Origin: Phycisphaerales bacterium
GTDB lineage: Bacteria > Planctomycetota > Phycisphaerae > Sedimentisphaerales > Anaerobacaceae
Assembly: GCA_003533825.1 (NCBI GenBank)
Contig: DQCG01000627.1
Location: 4,129 to 11,232, forward strand
Direction of reading: 5' to 3'
DNA: 7,104 nt
Below, piece after piece: positions 1 to 5,874 of this stretch; positions within the stretch are counted from its first letter, which is position 1, and each line of letters opens with the position of its first letter. The notes below the pieces were generated by a model. That model was not told the origin of the DNA. It saw only the letters and a program-made list of their open reading frames with translations, and ran no database searches. Both the position numbers and the translations under genes were made by a program.

Positions 1-332
1 ACAAAACCGCTGGCCATCAGCGCAGTGGAGCTGCGCTTTTCCCCAAGCAGTGACAGGAAACCTCTGACGATGCGGTCGGCCGCACCGCTGTCCATCATGC
101 ACTTGCCGATAACCACGGCCAGAGCGATGACAATGCCGATACTTCCGGCTGTGCTTCCGAATTCCGTCGCCACCCGGCTGATCTTCACACCCAAATCCCC
201 GGGGGCAAGCAGACTCACAACCACGGCCGAGGTAATCAACGCAATAAACGCATTCATTCTCAGCAGCGCAATCATCAGGATGACGGTCAGCATGCCGATT
301 ACAAGAATGACGAGTGGGTGGAGACTGAACAT
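1..332 (-). CDS. GntP-family gluconate/aldonate permease, N-terminal part (runs off the left edge)
   Basis: This is a likely inner-membrane symporter for gluconate-type sugar acids. Only the first 110 complete codons are in the window; family members are about 440 residues, so roughly three quarters is missing beyond base 1. The start is the ATG at 332-330. Seen: a very hydrophobic N-terminus with membrane segments at about residues 6-24, 28-43 and 61-78, a 'RMNAFIAL' stretch (25-32) and 'KCMMDSGAADRI...GEKR' (77-100). These match the GntP pattern of MNAFIAL followed by G+ML-DSGGAxRI and a GxK(R/H) loop. It lies 15 bases after the FGGY kinase stop codon; the mRNA reads TGAGG at that stop and AGAAG just before the ATG, either of which may serve as ribosome binding site. 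As last visible gene of an aldonate operon it corresponds to E. coli yjhF. The family call is firm; the transported acid (D-xylonate or another aldonate) is inferred from neighbours. Confidence 0.88.
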   Translation of the reverse strand, partial: MFSLHPLVILVIGMLTVILMIALLRMNAFIALITSAVVVSLLAPGDLGVKISRVATEFGSTAGSIGIVIALAVVIGKCMMDSGAADRIVRGFLSLLGEKRSSTALMASGF

Positions 333-347
333 AATACTCTTCTGACC

Positions 348-1733
348 TCAAATAACAGGTGAAGGATTTTCTCGATTCTCGATATATTTCAGGCCCAGCA
401 GGGCCGCTCCCTTCATCGAAGACTGCTCATCATAGACGTATTCGCAGTCTCTCATCCACTTTGATTTTGCCCGGATCAAAGCGGAATTTGTCGCCCCGCC
501 CGTTATATGGATAACGTTTTTGAGAGGAACGTTTTTTCCGATCTCGTCCAGGTGTGACTTCTGATACTCGCACAGCCCTCTGACAATCGCCGCCAATATT
601 TCCTCGCGCGTGGTCTGTTGAGTTAATCCCAAAAACTGGGCCTTGAGCGGATCGAGACTGTAGCGAGAACCCATAAGATAAGGCACGTAGGTAACAGAAC
701 TTTGGCGGTCGAGCCAGCTTTCAACCGCCCGCGGAAGAAATCCGTCGTAGAACTCCTCGGCGCTCAATTCGCTGCAGAACAGCTCCCTGAACCAGTCCAG
801 CGCCTTTCCGCCGGCGTTCATCACGTGCAAAGTCAGCCATCGATCCGGCAATACGTGAGCCCGGATATTGTAATTGGCCGACGCCAGACATCGATCAAGG
901 CATACGAGATTAATCTCACAGGTGCCGTTGACATTAATGACGTCCCCGGCATCCTTGATTCCCACCGAATAGGCCGCCAGCACTGCATCGTTGCCCCCGA
1001 TCAGCACAGCCGGTTTCTTTTTGAGACCGAGCTGCCTGGCGAGCGACTCACTGACTCGCCCGACGCTTTCATACGCCGGAACGATGTCCGGGAGCTGCTC
1101 AAGTGAGATGCCGAAGGTCCCGGCGATATCTTCGTTCCAGGTCAGGTCGTTGGCAACGGTATTATACAGGGCTGTCAGCGACGCCGAAGACGGATCGACG
1201 GCAAAGGTGCCCGTCAGCCAGTGAGCGATGTACGTATTCGAGTGACCGAACTTGTGAGTTTTCCTGAAAATGTCGGGGTGGTTATCCTTAATCCAAAGAA
1301 TACTCGCCAGCGAGCATCCGCCCGCGACCGGCATATTGGCGGTGGTTTTTAGGAGGTCTGCCAGGCCGACGGTATCTATTATGAATTGTGCCTGTTCGCG
1401 GGAACGCTGGTCGAGCATTAGAATCGCGGGGTAGAGCGCCTCGCCGTTCTTATCCATGGCTGTCAATCCCGGCGTCGTTCCCGAAAGAGAAATCACATCG
1501 ACGTCACTAACAACCTCGGCCATCCCTTTGCATCCGGCGGTGAATGCTTGTTTCCATTTATCTTGTTCGATATCGCCAAACAAGCCGTCGTTATAGATGT
1601 TGACCTCGTATTCCCGCGAGAATTGGCTGACCGGACTCAGAACTTCATCAATGACTTGAAACACGCCTATTTTCATGCCGGTCGTCCCGATATCAACCGC
1701 CAGTATCGTCGTGTTTTCAGATATCCTTGTCAT
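348..1733 (-). CDS. FGGY-family carbohydrate kinase (substrate unassigned)
   Basis: Predicted cytoplasmic ATP-dependent sugar or polyol kinase of the FGGY/actin-like fold, 461 residues from the ATG at 1733-1731 (family usually 480-520). Seen: the phosphate-1 loop 'AVDIGTTGMKIGVF' (about residues 12-25), 'LMLDQRS' (106-112), the catalytic-Asp region 'GGNDAVLAAYSVG' (246-258, Asp249), 'NGTCEIN' (269-275), and the C-terminal ATP-site 'TGGATNSALIRAKSKWMRD' (411-429) followed by 'GAALLGL'. Where xylulokinases carry a QMHG substrate motif, this protein has 'SGTTPGL' (84-90), so a plain xylulokinase call is not justified. A GTG at 1739-1737 is an alternative start (463 residues); it shares one base with the upstream aldolase TAG stop. 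No good ribosome binding site precedes either start: a GAAGG core sits 12 bases before the GTG and 18 before the ATG. Translational coupling to the aldolase is therefore likely. In the operon it may activate a ketose or a cleavage product. Confidence 0.9.
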   Translation of the reverse strand: MTRISENTTILAVDIGTTGMKIGVFQVIDEVLSPVSQFSREYEVNIYNDGLFGDIEQDKWKQAFTAGCKGMAEVVSDVDVISLSGTTPGLTAMDKNGEALYPAILMLDQRSREQAQFIIDTVGLADLLKTTANMPVAGGCSLASILWIKDNHPDIFRKTHKFGHSNTYIAHWLTGTFAVDPSSASLTALYNTVANDLTWNEDIAGTFGISLEQLPDIVPAYESVGRVSESLARQLGLKKKPAVLIGGNDAVLAAYSVGIKDAGDVINVNGTCEINLVCLDRCLASANYNIRAHVLPDRWLTLHVMNAGGKALDWFRELFCSELSAEEFYDGFLPRAVESWLDRQSSVTYVPYLMGSRYSLDPLKAQFLGLTQQTTREEILAAIVRGLCEYQKSHLDEIGKNVPLKNVIHITGGATNSALIRAKSKWMRDCEYVYDEQSSMKGAALLGLKYIENRENPSPVI

Positions 1734-1738
1734 AAGCA

Positions 1739-2638
1739 CTAAGAAATGAAACCTTCATTCACGATTTGCTGTCTGATCTTCTCCGCGGCCTCATTCGTCA
1801 CGGCCCTGAGGGGTCGGCGGGGCTGATCTCCCTTGAATCCCATTATATTCATAGCAGCCTTGACACCCGGCACGCCCCATTTTCCTGATACGGCCTGATT
1901 AAGCCGGGAAAGTCTGAAGTGAAGTATTCTCGCCTCGTCATACTTGCCCTGTGTGAACAACCGATATAGATCGCAACAGGACTCGGGCAGAGCATTGGCA
2001 AGGGATATAATCCCGCCGGGCACTCCCAAATGGAGGCAGGGATAGAAAAAATTGGCGGAACCGGCCAGGACGTGGAAATCCTCTTCGGGATTGAGGTGCG
2101 CGAGCAATTTGGCCGGCCCTTCAGGAGATGAATCTTTCATCCCGGCAATATTGGGGTGACGTGAGAGTTCGAGTATGGTCTTTGCCGGTATTCTTATTCC
2201 GCCCGTAAAGCCGGGGGCGTTGTAGAGTAATACGGGAATATCGATTGAATCGGCTATCCGTTCAAAATGGCTTTTTAAAATGTTGCCGTCAATTTGTTTG
2301 GCGAAATAGCACGGCGTCAGAACGCTGACATAGTCAAAGCCCATCTCGCAAACCAACTGCGACTTTTCGATTGTCTGTTTGGTCGATTCGCAGCCGGTGC
2401 CGACCATAACGACTTTGTCGCCTTTTTCTTCAGCGAAAACTTCGAGAACCTGAATTTGCTCTTCGTCGGTCAGGCTCCTGAATTCCCCGTTCGAGCCGAG
2501 CGCAAGATAGCCGGTAAGGTCGGTCTCTTTGAGTTTCTGCAGGTTGTACCTCAAGTCGTCGAGGGCGAGTTTGTCGGAACTGAATGGTGTCACTACCGGA
2601 GCGAAAACACCCGAAAGTTTTTTCTGATTATCTGTCAT
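1739..2638 (-). CDS. DapA-superfamily 2-oxo-acid aldolase, 4-hydroxy-2-oxoglutarate aldolase (HOGA)-like / YjhH role
   Basis: A class I (Schiff-base) lyase expected to cleave a 2-keto-3-deoxy sugar acid to pyruvate plus an aldehyde in the cytoplasm. The protein is 299 residues from the ATG at 2638-2636, a normal family length. Seen (numbers from that ATG): 'ALGSNGEF' (46-53), where dihydrodipicolinate synthases usually have GTTGE; 'GTGCEST' (80-86); 'LTPCYF' (107-112); 'YNAPGFTGG' with the conserved Tyr139; 'GMKDSS' with Schiff-base Lys168; and 'VLAGSA' (190-195). The SNGEF, GCEST, TPCY and VLAGSA set is what I recall from mitochondrial HOGA1. The upstream TTG at 2644-2642 is a poorer start: AAGGA (2650-2646) lies 7 bases before the ATG but only 1 base before the TTG. 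It follows the dehydratase by 48 bases and abuts the kinase. Context (IlvD-type dehydratase and GntP permease) matches E. coli yjhH/yagE, so the substrate is probably 2-dehydro-3-deoxy-pentonate or -hexonate rather than a lysine-pathway intermediate. Confidence 0.92.
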   Translation of the reverse strand: MTDNQKKLSGVFAPVVTPFSSDKLALDDLRYNLQKLKETDLTGYLALGSNGEFRSLTDEEQIQVLEVFAEEKGDKVVMVGTGCESTKQTIEKSQLVCEMGFDYVSVLTPCYFAKQIDGNILKSHFERIADSIDIPVLLYNAPGFTGGIRIPAKTILELSRHPNIAGMKDSSPEGPAKLLAHLNPEEDFHVLAGSANFFYPCLHLGVPGGIISLANALPESCCDLYRLFTQGKYDEARILHFRLSRLNQAVSGKWGVPGVKAAMNIMGFKGDQPRRPLRAVTNEAAEKIRQQIVNEGFIS

Positions 2639-2645
2639 TATCAAA

Positions 2646-2650
2646 TCCTT
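2646..2650 (-). promoter_or_regulatory. Ribosome binding site that fixes the aldolase start
   Basis: On the minus strand this reads AAGGA, 7 bases upstream of the ATG at 2638. The longer possible start (TTG at 2644) would sit almost on top of the site, so the ATG is preferred. Confidence 0.7.
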
Positions 2651-2686
2651 ATCGAAACAGCAGCATCACAATGTACTAATCCGCTA

Positions 2687-4675
2687 TTATTTCTGCAAGG
2701 TATCTTTGCCGGCTTTTAGCGTCCGAACGATTGCATCAACGTCGTAAACGCAGCCGCCCCAGGTGCCTCCGCCGATTTCCTGCAAAGCAGCCCACAATCG
2801 CGTATCGTTCGGGAGACTCGGATGAGGCGCCAGGTCGGGGCGCAGAGGACGCCCGGCCAACATGCGCGTGCCAAGCTCCACGCTACGCCGGTTCTTCGGA
2901 GTCTCAGCATCTCCAATCAAGTCGACACTTCCTTCCAGACGCTTGCAATCAATGATAATTTGGATTATGTCTCCATCCAGTACCTTCCCGACCGGACCTG
3001 CCGCCAGGGCTTCCGGAGCGACGTGACCGAGACAGGCGCCCGTACTGACTCCGCTGAAACGCCCATCGGTAATAACCGCGACTTCCTTGCCCCAGGACAG
3101 ATGCTTCAGCGCGCCGGTCACCTGCAGTATTTCTTCCATACCGCTGCCCATCGGACCTGCGCAAACCAGCACGATAATGTCACCGGGTTTGACGTCTGAA
3201 GCTTTTATCGCCCGTATAGCACGGGACTCGGTCGTGAACACGCGGGCGGGGCCGATTTTGCGATACACGCCGTTACCATCCAGCAGCGTTGGATCGATGG
3301 CGGTGCTTTTGACAACTGAGCCTTCCGGCGCGAGATTGCCCTGCGGCAGGGTTGCCGTACTGGTTAAGCCGTACTGCCGGGCACGCGCGGGATCCATAAT
3401 CACCTCGTCCGGATCGACGCCGTCCTTTTGATATAGTAATTCCCGCAGTCTTCGCCGGCGGTCCGATGCTTCCCACCAGTCAAGCATTTCGCTCAGGCTC
3501 CGGCCCGATGCTGTCACCACATCCAGATCCAGCAGGCCGAGTTGTCGCAAGTGAAGCATAACTTCCGGCACGCCCCCGGCAAGAAAAACCCGCACAGTAG
3601 GGTGTCCGACAGGCCCGTTCGGCAAAACATCAACAAGACGCGGCACATCCCGGATGACTTTCTTCCAGTCTTGAAGGCTCGGGCGGCTCAATCCTCCGGC
3701 ATAGGCAATTGCAGGAATGTGCAGGAGCAGGTTCGTTGAGCCGCCAAATGCAGCATAAACCACCATGGCGTTACGAACGGCCGAGTCGGTAAGGATGTCC
3801 TTTATGCTTAAGCCAAGTTTGCGCTGCATGACCAATGCCTTAGCCGAGCGACGCGCTATGTCCAGCCAGATTTCCTGGCCGGAAGGCGCCAGCGCCGAGT
3901 GCGGAAGGCTCATCCCGAGTGCCTCGCCGACAACCTGGGACGTGGCCGCGGTTCCGAGAAACTGGCAGCCGCCGCCCGCGCTCGCACATGTCCGGCACGT
4001 CATCTGCCTGGCATATTCCAGCGTCACCTGGCCGTGGGCAAAGCGTGCTCCAATGGACTGAATCGTGCCTAAATCTTCACCTTCGGCAGGCGGGAGCGTC
4101 ACTCCGCCCGGCACTATCACTGACGGCAACTCGCCCATCGAAGCCAGCGCCATCATCATCGCGGGAAGCCCTTTGTCGCACCCTGCCACACCGAGCACAC
4201 CTTTTCGCGTGGGCAGACTCCGAATCAGACGGCGAAAGATTGTTGCAGCATCGTTGCGATATGGCAGACTATCCATCATGCCCGGCGTGCCCTGGGTCCG
4301 CCCATCGCATGGGTCCGTGCAGAATGCCGCGAAAGGCATACAACCAAGATGCCGGAGTTGTTGTGCCGCTGCTCCGGCCGGCATGCCCAGCTCAAAATGC
4401 CCAGTGTGGTAGCCGAGCGCAACGGGTGTGCCGTCACCTGCACGAATCCCGCCCTGGGTGCTTATTATCAGAAATTGTTCCCGAAGTAATTCGGATGGTT
4501 CCCACCCCATGCCCGCGTTCTGAATCATTCCGAAGATATCACCACTGGGAGCATCTGCGAGAAGATTCCCGGTTAAAGGCAGCTTGCCTTGCGGACCTGG
4601 CGCGTTTGTAGTGATATTGTAGATGCCTTCATCTTTGCTATCCAGAATATCTTCGAGCGTTATTTTATTCGGCAT
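2687..4675 (-). CDS. yjhG: YjhG/YagF-type aldonate (D-xylonate) dehydratase, IlvD/Edd family
   Basis: A 662-residue Fe-S and Mg-dependent dehydratase that removes water from an aldonic acid to give a 2-keto-3-deoxy acid, expected in the cytoplasm. Length and sequence track E. coli YjhG/YagF (about 655 residues) end to end as I recall them: 'LPLTGNLLADAPSGDIFGM' near 32-50, 'NAGMGW' (53-58), 'DPCDGRTQGT.GM' (121-133), 'RRLIRSLP' (148-155), 'GCDKGLPA' (165-172), 'CASAGGGCQFLGTA' (230-243), 'FGGSTNLLLHIPAIA' (310-324), 'GGVPEVMLHLR' (367-377), 'LTSTATLPQGN.APEGSVVKSTAIDP' (437-462) and 'TDGRFSGVS' (536-544). Likely cluster cysteines are Cys123, Cys166 and Cys237. The Asp-Lys after Cys166 is the family's metal-site pair. 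The extra CxxCxxxxxxC spacing at 227-237 is typical of this subfamily rather than of IlvD. The start ATG at 4675 is preceded by GGAG with 8-base spacing. Among family enzymes the E. coli pair acts on D-xylonate; other pentonates or hexonates cannot be excluded. Confidence 0.95.
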   Translation of the reverse strand: MPNKITLEDILDSKDEGIYNITTNAPGPQGKLPLTGNLLADAPSGDIFGMIQNAGMGWEPSELLREQFLIISTQGGIRAGDGTPVALGYHTGHFELGMPAGAAAQQLRHLGCMPFAAFCTDPCDGRTQGTPGMMDSLPYRNDAATIFRRLIRSLPTRKGVLGVAGCDKGLPAMMMALASMGELPSVIVPGGVTLPPAEGEDLGTIQSIGARFAHGQVTLEYARQMTCRTCASAGGGCQFLGTAATSQVVGEALGMSLPHSALAPSGQEIWLDIARRSAKALVMQRKLGLSIKDILTDSAVRNAMVVYAAFGGSTNLLLHIPAIAYAGGLSRPSLQDWKKVIRDVPRLVDVLPNGPVGHPTVRVFLAGGVPEVMLHLRQLGLLDLDVVTASGRSLSEMLDWWEASDRRRRLRELLYQKDGVDPDEVIMDPARARQYGLTSTATLPQGNLAPEGSVVKSTAIDPTLLDGNGVYRKIGPARVFTTESRAIRAIKASDVKPGDIIVLVCAGPMGSGMEEILQVTGALKHLSWGKEVAVITDGRFSGVSTGACLGHVAPEALAAGPVGKVLDGDIIQIIIDCKRLEGSVDLIGDAETPKNRRSVELGTRMLAGRPLRPDLAPHPSLPNDTRLWAALQEIGGGTWGGCVYDVDAIVRTLKAGKDTLQK

Positions 4676-4681
4676 AAAATT

Positions 4682-4741
4682 GTCTCCGGAATTTCCTGTA
4701 CGTTCGGTGAATCACCCAACTTGGAGACTACGAGATTCTCC
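4682..4741 (-). promoter_or_regulatory. Possible SD / anti-SD / anti-anti-SD arrangement in the aldolase-dehydratase gap
   Basis: In the mRNA (minus strand) GGAGA occurs at 4741-4737, just after the upstream stop codon. Its complement GTCTCC follows at 4728-4723. GGAGAC, the dehydratase Shine-Dalgarno, is at 4687-4682. The middle segment can pair with the first (5 pairs, 9-base loop) or with the third (6 pairs, closing a 35-base loop that contains a further dyad), which would hide the ribosome binding site. The complementarity is directly visible. A switching role is inference, and short SD-like purine runs can match by chance. Confidence 0.35.
4702..4720. repeat. 19-base dyad upstream of the dehydratase gene (operator or mRNA hairpin)
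   Basis: Plus strand reads GTTCGGTGAATCACCCAAC: arms of nine bases around a central A, matching at eight of nine positions (only C4705/C4717 fail). As DNA it has the size and symmetry of a dimeric repressor site. As RNA it could form a GGTG/CACC stem with GTT/AAC extension. There is no following T-run, so it is not an intrinsic terminator. Confidence 0.5.
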
Positions 4742-4745
4742 TCTG

Positions 4746-5600
4746 TCAAACCTTTCCCGAGCTTCCAAACAGGTTAATCTTCTCAACAATACCCGCCTTG
4801 AGCGCATCGAACTGGGCATCAATGACTTTCAGCGGATTATATTCGATATTGTTTGCGTTGTGATAAGCGACAAATCCGTCGATGAACGCATATTTGAGCT
4901 GGGTCGATATGTTTACTTTCGCACAGCCGAGCGAGATACATTTCTTAAACACATTGTCGGCCAGTCCCGTCCCGCCGTGCAGGGCTATGGGGGCTTCTAT
5001 CTTTGCGGCGATTTCTTCGAGCAGATCGTATGCAATTTTTGGAACACCCTTATACACACCGTGAGCGGTCCCAATCGCCGGCGCGAAACAGTCCGGCTCG
5101 ACATCCTCACAAAATTTTATTGCCTGGTCAGAATCAGCCAGGTGCGAATCCTGCTGTTTCACGTGAATGTCGTCCTCCACGCCCACGATTGCACCAAGCT
5201 CCGCTTCTACGGTGACATTCTTCGGCCGCGCCATCTGAACCACTTTCCTGCTCAAAGAGAGATTCTCCTCAAACGGCTTTGAAGAGGCATCAATCATAAC
5301 CGAAGTCCACCCTGACTCGATGCACTCTTCTATAAGGTCTAAATCCTTGCAGTGGTCAAGATGCAAAGCGATAGGAACTCTCGATGGGCCGGCAAGCTGC
5401 CTTATCCAGGAGATGATGGCCGAGGCGCCCCAAAAGATAACGGTCTTGGCCGATGTCTGGATAATTACCGGAGCGTTTGTTTCCTCTGCGGCCAAAACAA
5501 CGGCTTTGGTGGAATTGTAGTCGAGGATATTAAATGCGCCGACGGCATAACCGGCGCCGGCGGCTTTGCCGAGCATCGCATTCATATTTTCAAGTGGCAT
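4746..5600 (-). CDS. Class II (zinc) ketose-bisphosphate aldolase, FBA/GatY/KbaY family
   Basis: A 284-residue TIM-barrel metal aldolase, the usual size of the GatY/KbaY/short FbaA group. It should reversibly split a ketose phosphate into dihydroxyacetone phosphate and an aldehyde in the cytoplasm. Seen: 'GAFNI' (21-25), 'ALHLDHCKDLD' (78-88) with catalytic Asp82 and zinc ligand His83, 'SVMIDAS' (100-106), 'VEAELG' (131-136, Glu134), 'AIGTAHGVYKG' (175-185) with zinc ligand His180, 'ALHGGTGL' (206-213) with zinc ligand His208 and phosphate-binding GGTG, and 'KVNIST' (228-233). All key residues are intact. HLDH is followed by Cys where many relatives have Gly. The ATG at 5600 is preceded by AGGAAG at suitable spacing. 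It is the first gene of the minus-strand operon, 70 bases ahead of the dehydratase. E. coli yjh/yag clusters, as I recall them, lack such an enzyme. The specific substrate (fructose-, tagatose-1,6-bisphosphate or another ketose 1-phosphate) cannot be told from sequence. Confidence 0.92.
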   Translation of the reverse strand: MPLENMNAMLGKAAGAGYAVGAFNILDYNSTKAVVLAAEETNAPVIIQTSAKTVIFWGASAIISWIRQLAGPSRVPIALHLDHCKDLDLIEECIESGWTSVMIDASSKPFEENLSLSRKVVQMARPKNVTVEAELGAIVGVEDDIHVKQQDSHLADSDQAIKFCEDVEPDCFAPAIGTAHGVYKGVPKIAYDLLEEIAAKIEAPIALHGGTGLADNVFKKCISLGCAKVNISTQLKYAFIDGFVAYHNANNIEYNPLKVIDAQFDALKAGIVEKINLFGSSGKV

Positions 5601-5625
5601 AGTTTTTCTTCCTACAAGATATTCC

Positions 5626-5637
5626 TTACAAATGTAA
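5626..5637. repeat. 12-base dyad in the aldolase-operon leader (possible operator)
   Basis: TTACA-AA-TGTAA: five-base arms in perfect inversion, located 25 bases upstream of the class II aldolase ATG and downstream of its predicted transcription start. The position would suit a roadblock repressor. It is short and AT-rich, so chance is possible. Confidence 0.35.
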
Positions 5638-5672
5638 CATTCTTTTTGCTGCTTCTATAATCTCATCTTCAC

Positions 5673-5698
5673 ACGGCACCGAGTACACCGCCTGCCGT
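5673..5698. repeat. Inverted repeat at the 5' end of the predicted operon transcript
   Basis: ACGGCA (5673-5678) and TGCCGT (5693-5698) are perfect inverted arms around 14 bases. With the minus-strand promoter at 5739-5710, transcription would begin a few bases upstream of this element. It could therefore be a 5' stem-loop of the mRNA or a repressor site overlapping the start region. No function is shown. Confidence 0.4.
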
Positions 5699-5709
5699 CC
5701 TATCCGGCT

Positions 5710-5739
5710 ATTCTACTAAAGGCCGATTGTTTGCGTCAA
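5710..5739 (-). promoter_or_regulatory. Predicted sigma-70-like promoter for the aldonate operon
   Basis: On the minus strand TTGACG (5739-5734) and TAGAAT (5715-5710) are separated by 18 bases, each one mismatch from consensus. AT-rich DNA lies just upstream of the -35 box. The start of transcription would be near 5703, giving a leader of about 100 bases before the class II aldolase. This is the only strong promoter I see for the five minus-strand genes. Confidence 0.6.
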
Positions 5740-5774
5740 GCACACGATTAATAAAAGCCTTGCAGATATTCGTT

Positions 5775-5804
5775 TTGGCAAAATTCCCCTTATTGTGTTA
5801 TCAT
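5775..5804 (+). promoter_or_regulatory. Predicted sigma-70-like promoter for the divergent oxidoreductase
   Basis: TTGGCA (5775-5780) and TATCAT (5799-5804) are separated by 18 bases, each one mismatch from consensus. Start of transcription would be near 5811, about 64 bases before the ATG. Its -35 box is 35 bases from the -35 box of the opposing operon promoter, so one regulator bound between them could control both. Confidence 0.6.
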
Positions 5805-5842
5805 TTGCCGTAGTTCCAGAAAAAGAGAAGGTGTGATTGAAC

Positions 5843-5859
5843 CTGATAACGAACATCAG
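5843..5859 (+). repeat. Small stem-loop just upstream of the oxidoreductase ribosome binding site
   Basis: CTGAT and ATCAG are perfect inverted arms with a 7-base loop, ending a few bases before the GAGGA ribosome binding site at 5863-5867. Five base pairs is weak; it could tune translation or be chance. Confidence 0.25.
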
Positions 5860-5862
5860 CTT

Positions 5863-5867
5863 GAGGA
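5863..5867 (+). promoter_or_regulatory. Ribosome binding site of the oxidoreductase gene
   Basis: GAGGA, 7 bases before the ATG at 5875. It supports that start, which also places the twin-arginine motif at the expected distance from the N-terminus. Confidence 0.8.
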
Positions 5868-5874
5868 AGACAAA

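Noticed and set aside
25..345. Plus-strand open frame of 106 codons
   Set aside because: It lies antisense to the GntP permease start, which has membrane segments and family motifs. The plus-strand reading has no recognisable domain and no matching ribosome binding site.
4702..4720. Dyad considered as a Rho-independent terminator
   Set aside because: No T-run follows on either strand, and the downstream genes clearly belong to the same functional set.
3919..5282. Long plus-strand open frames opposite the dehydratase (3919-4611) and class II aldolase (4623-5282)
   Set aside because: Their translations are low-complexity mixtures without domains. The minus-strand frames carry complete, family-length proteins with catalytic residues.
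5656..5661. Perfect TATAAT on the plus strand
   Set aside because: No -35-like box lies 16-18 bases upstream, and the TTGGCA/TATCAT pair at 5775-5804 is much better placed for the plus-strand gene.
5601..5874. Searched the only long non-coding stretch for a tRNA, small protein gene or CRISPR repeats
   Set aside because: No cloverleaf-like arms, no regularly spaced repeats, and no short frame with a credible ribosome binding site. Only promoter elements and dyads were found.
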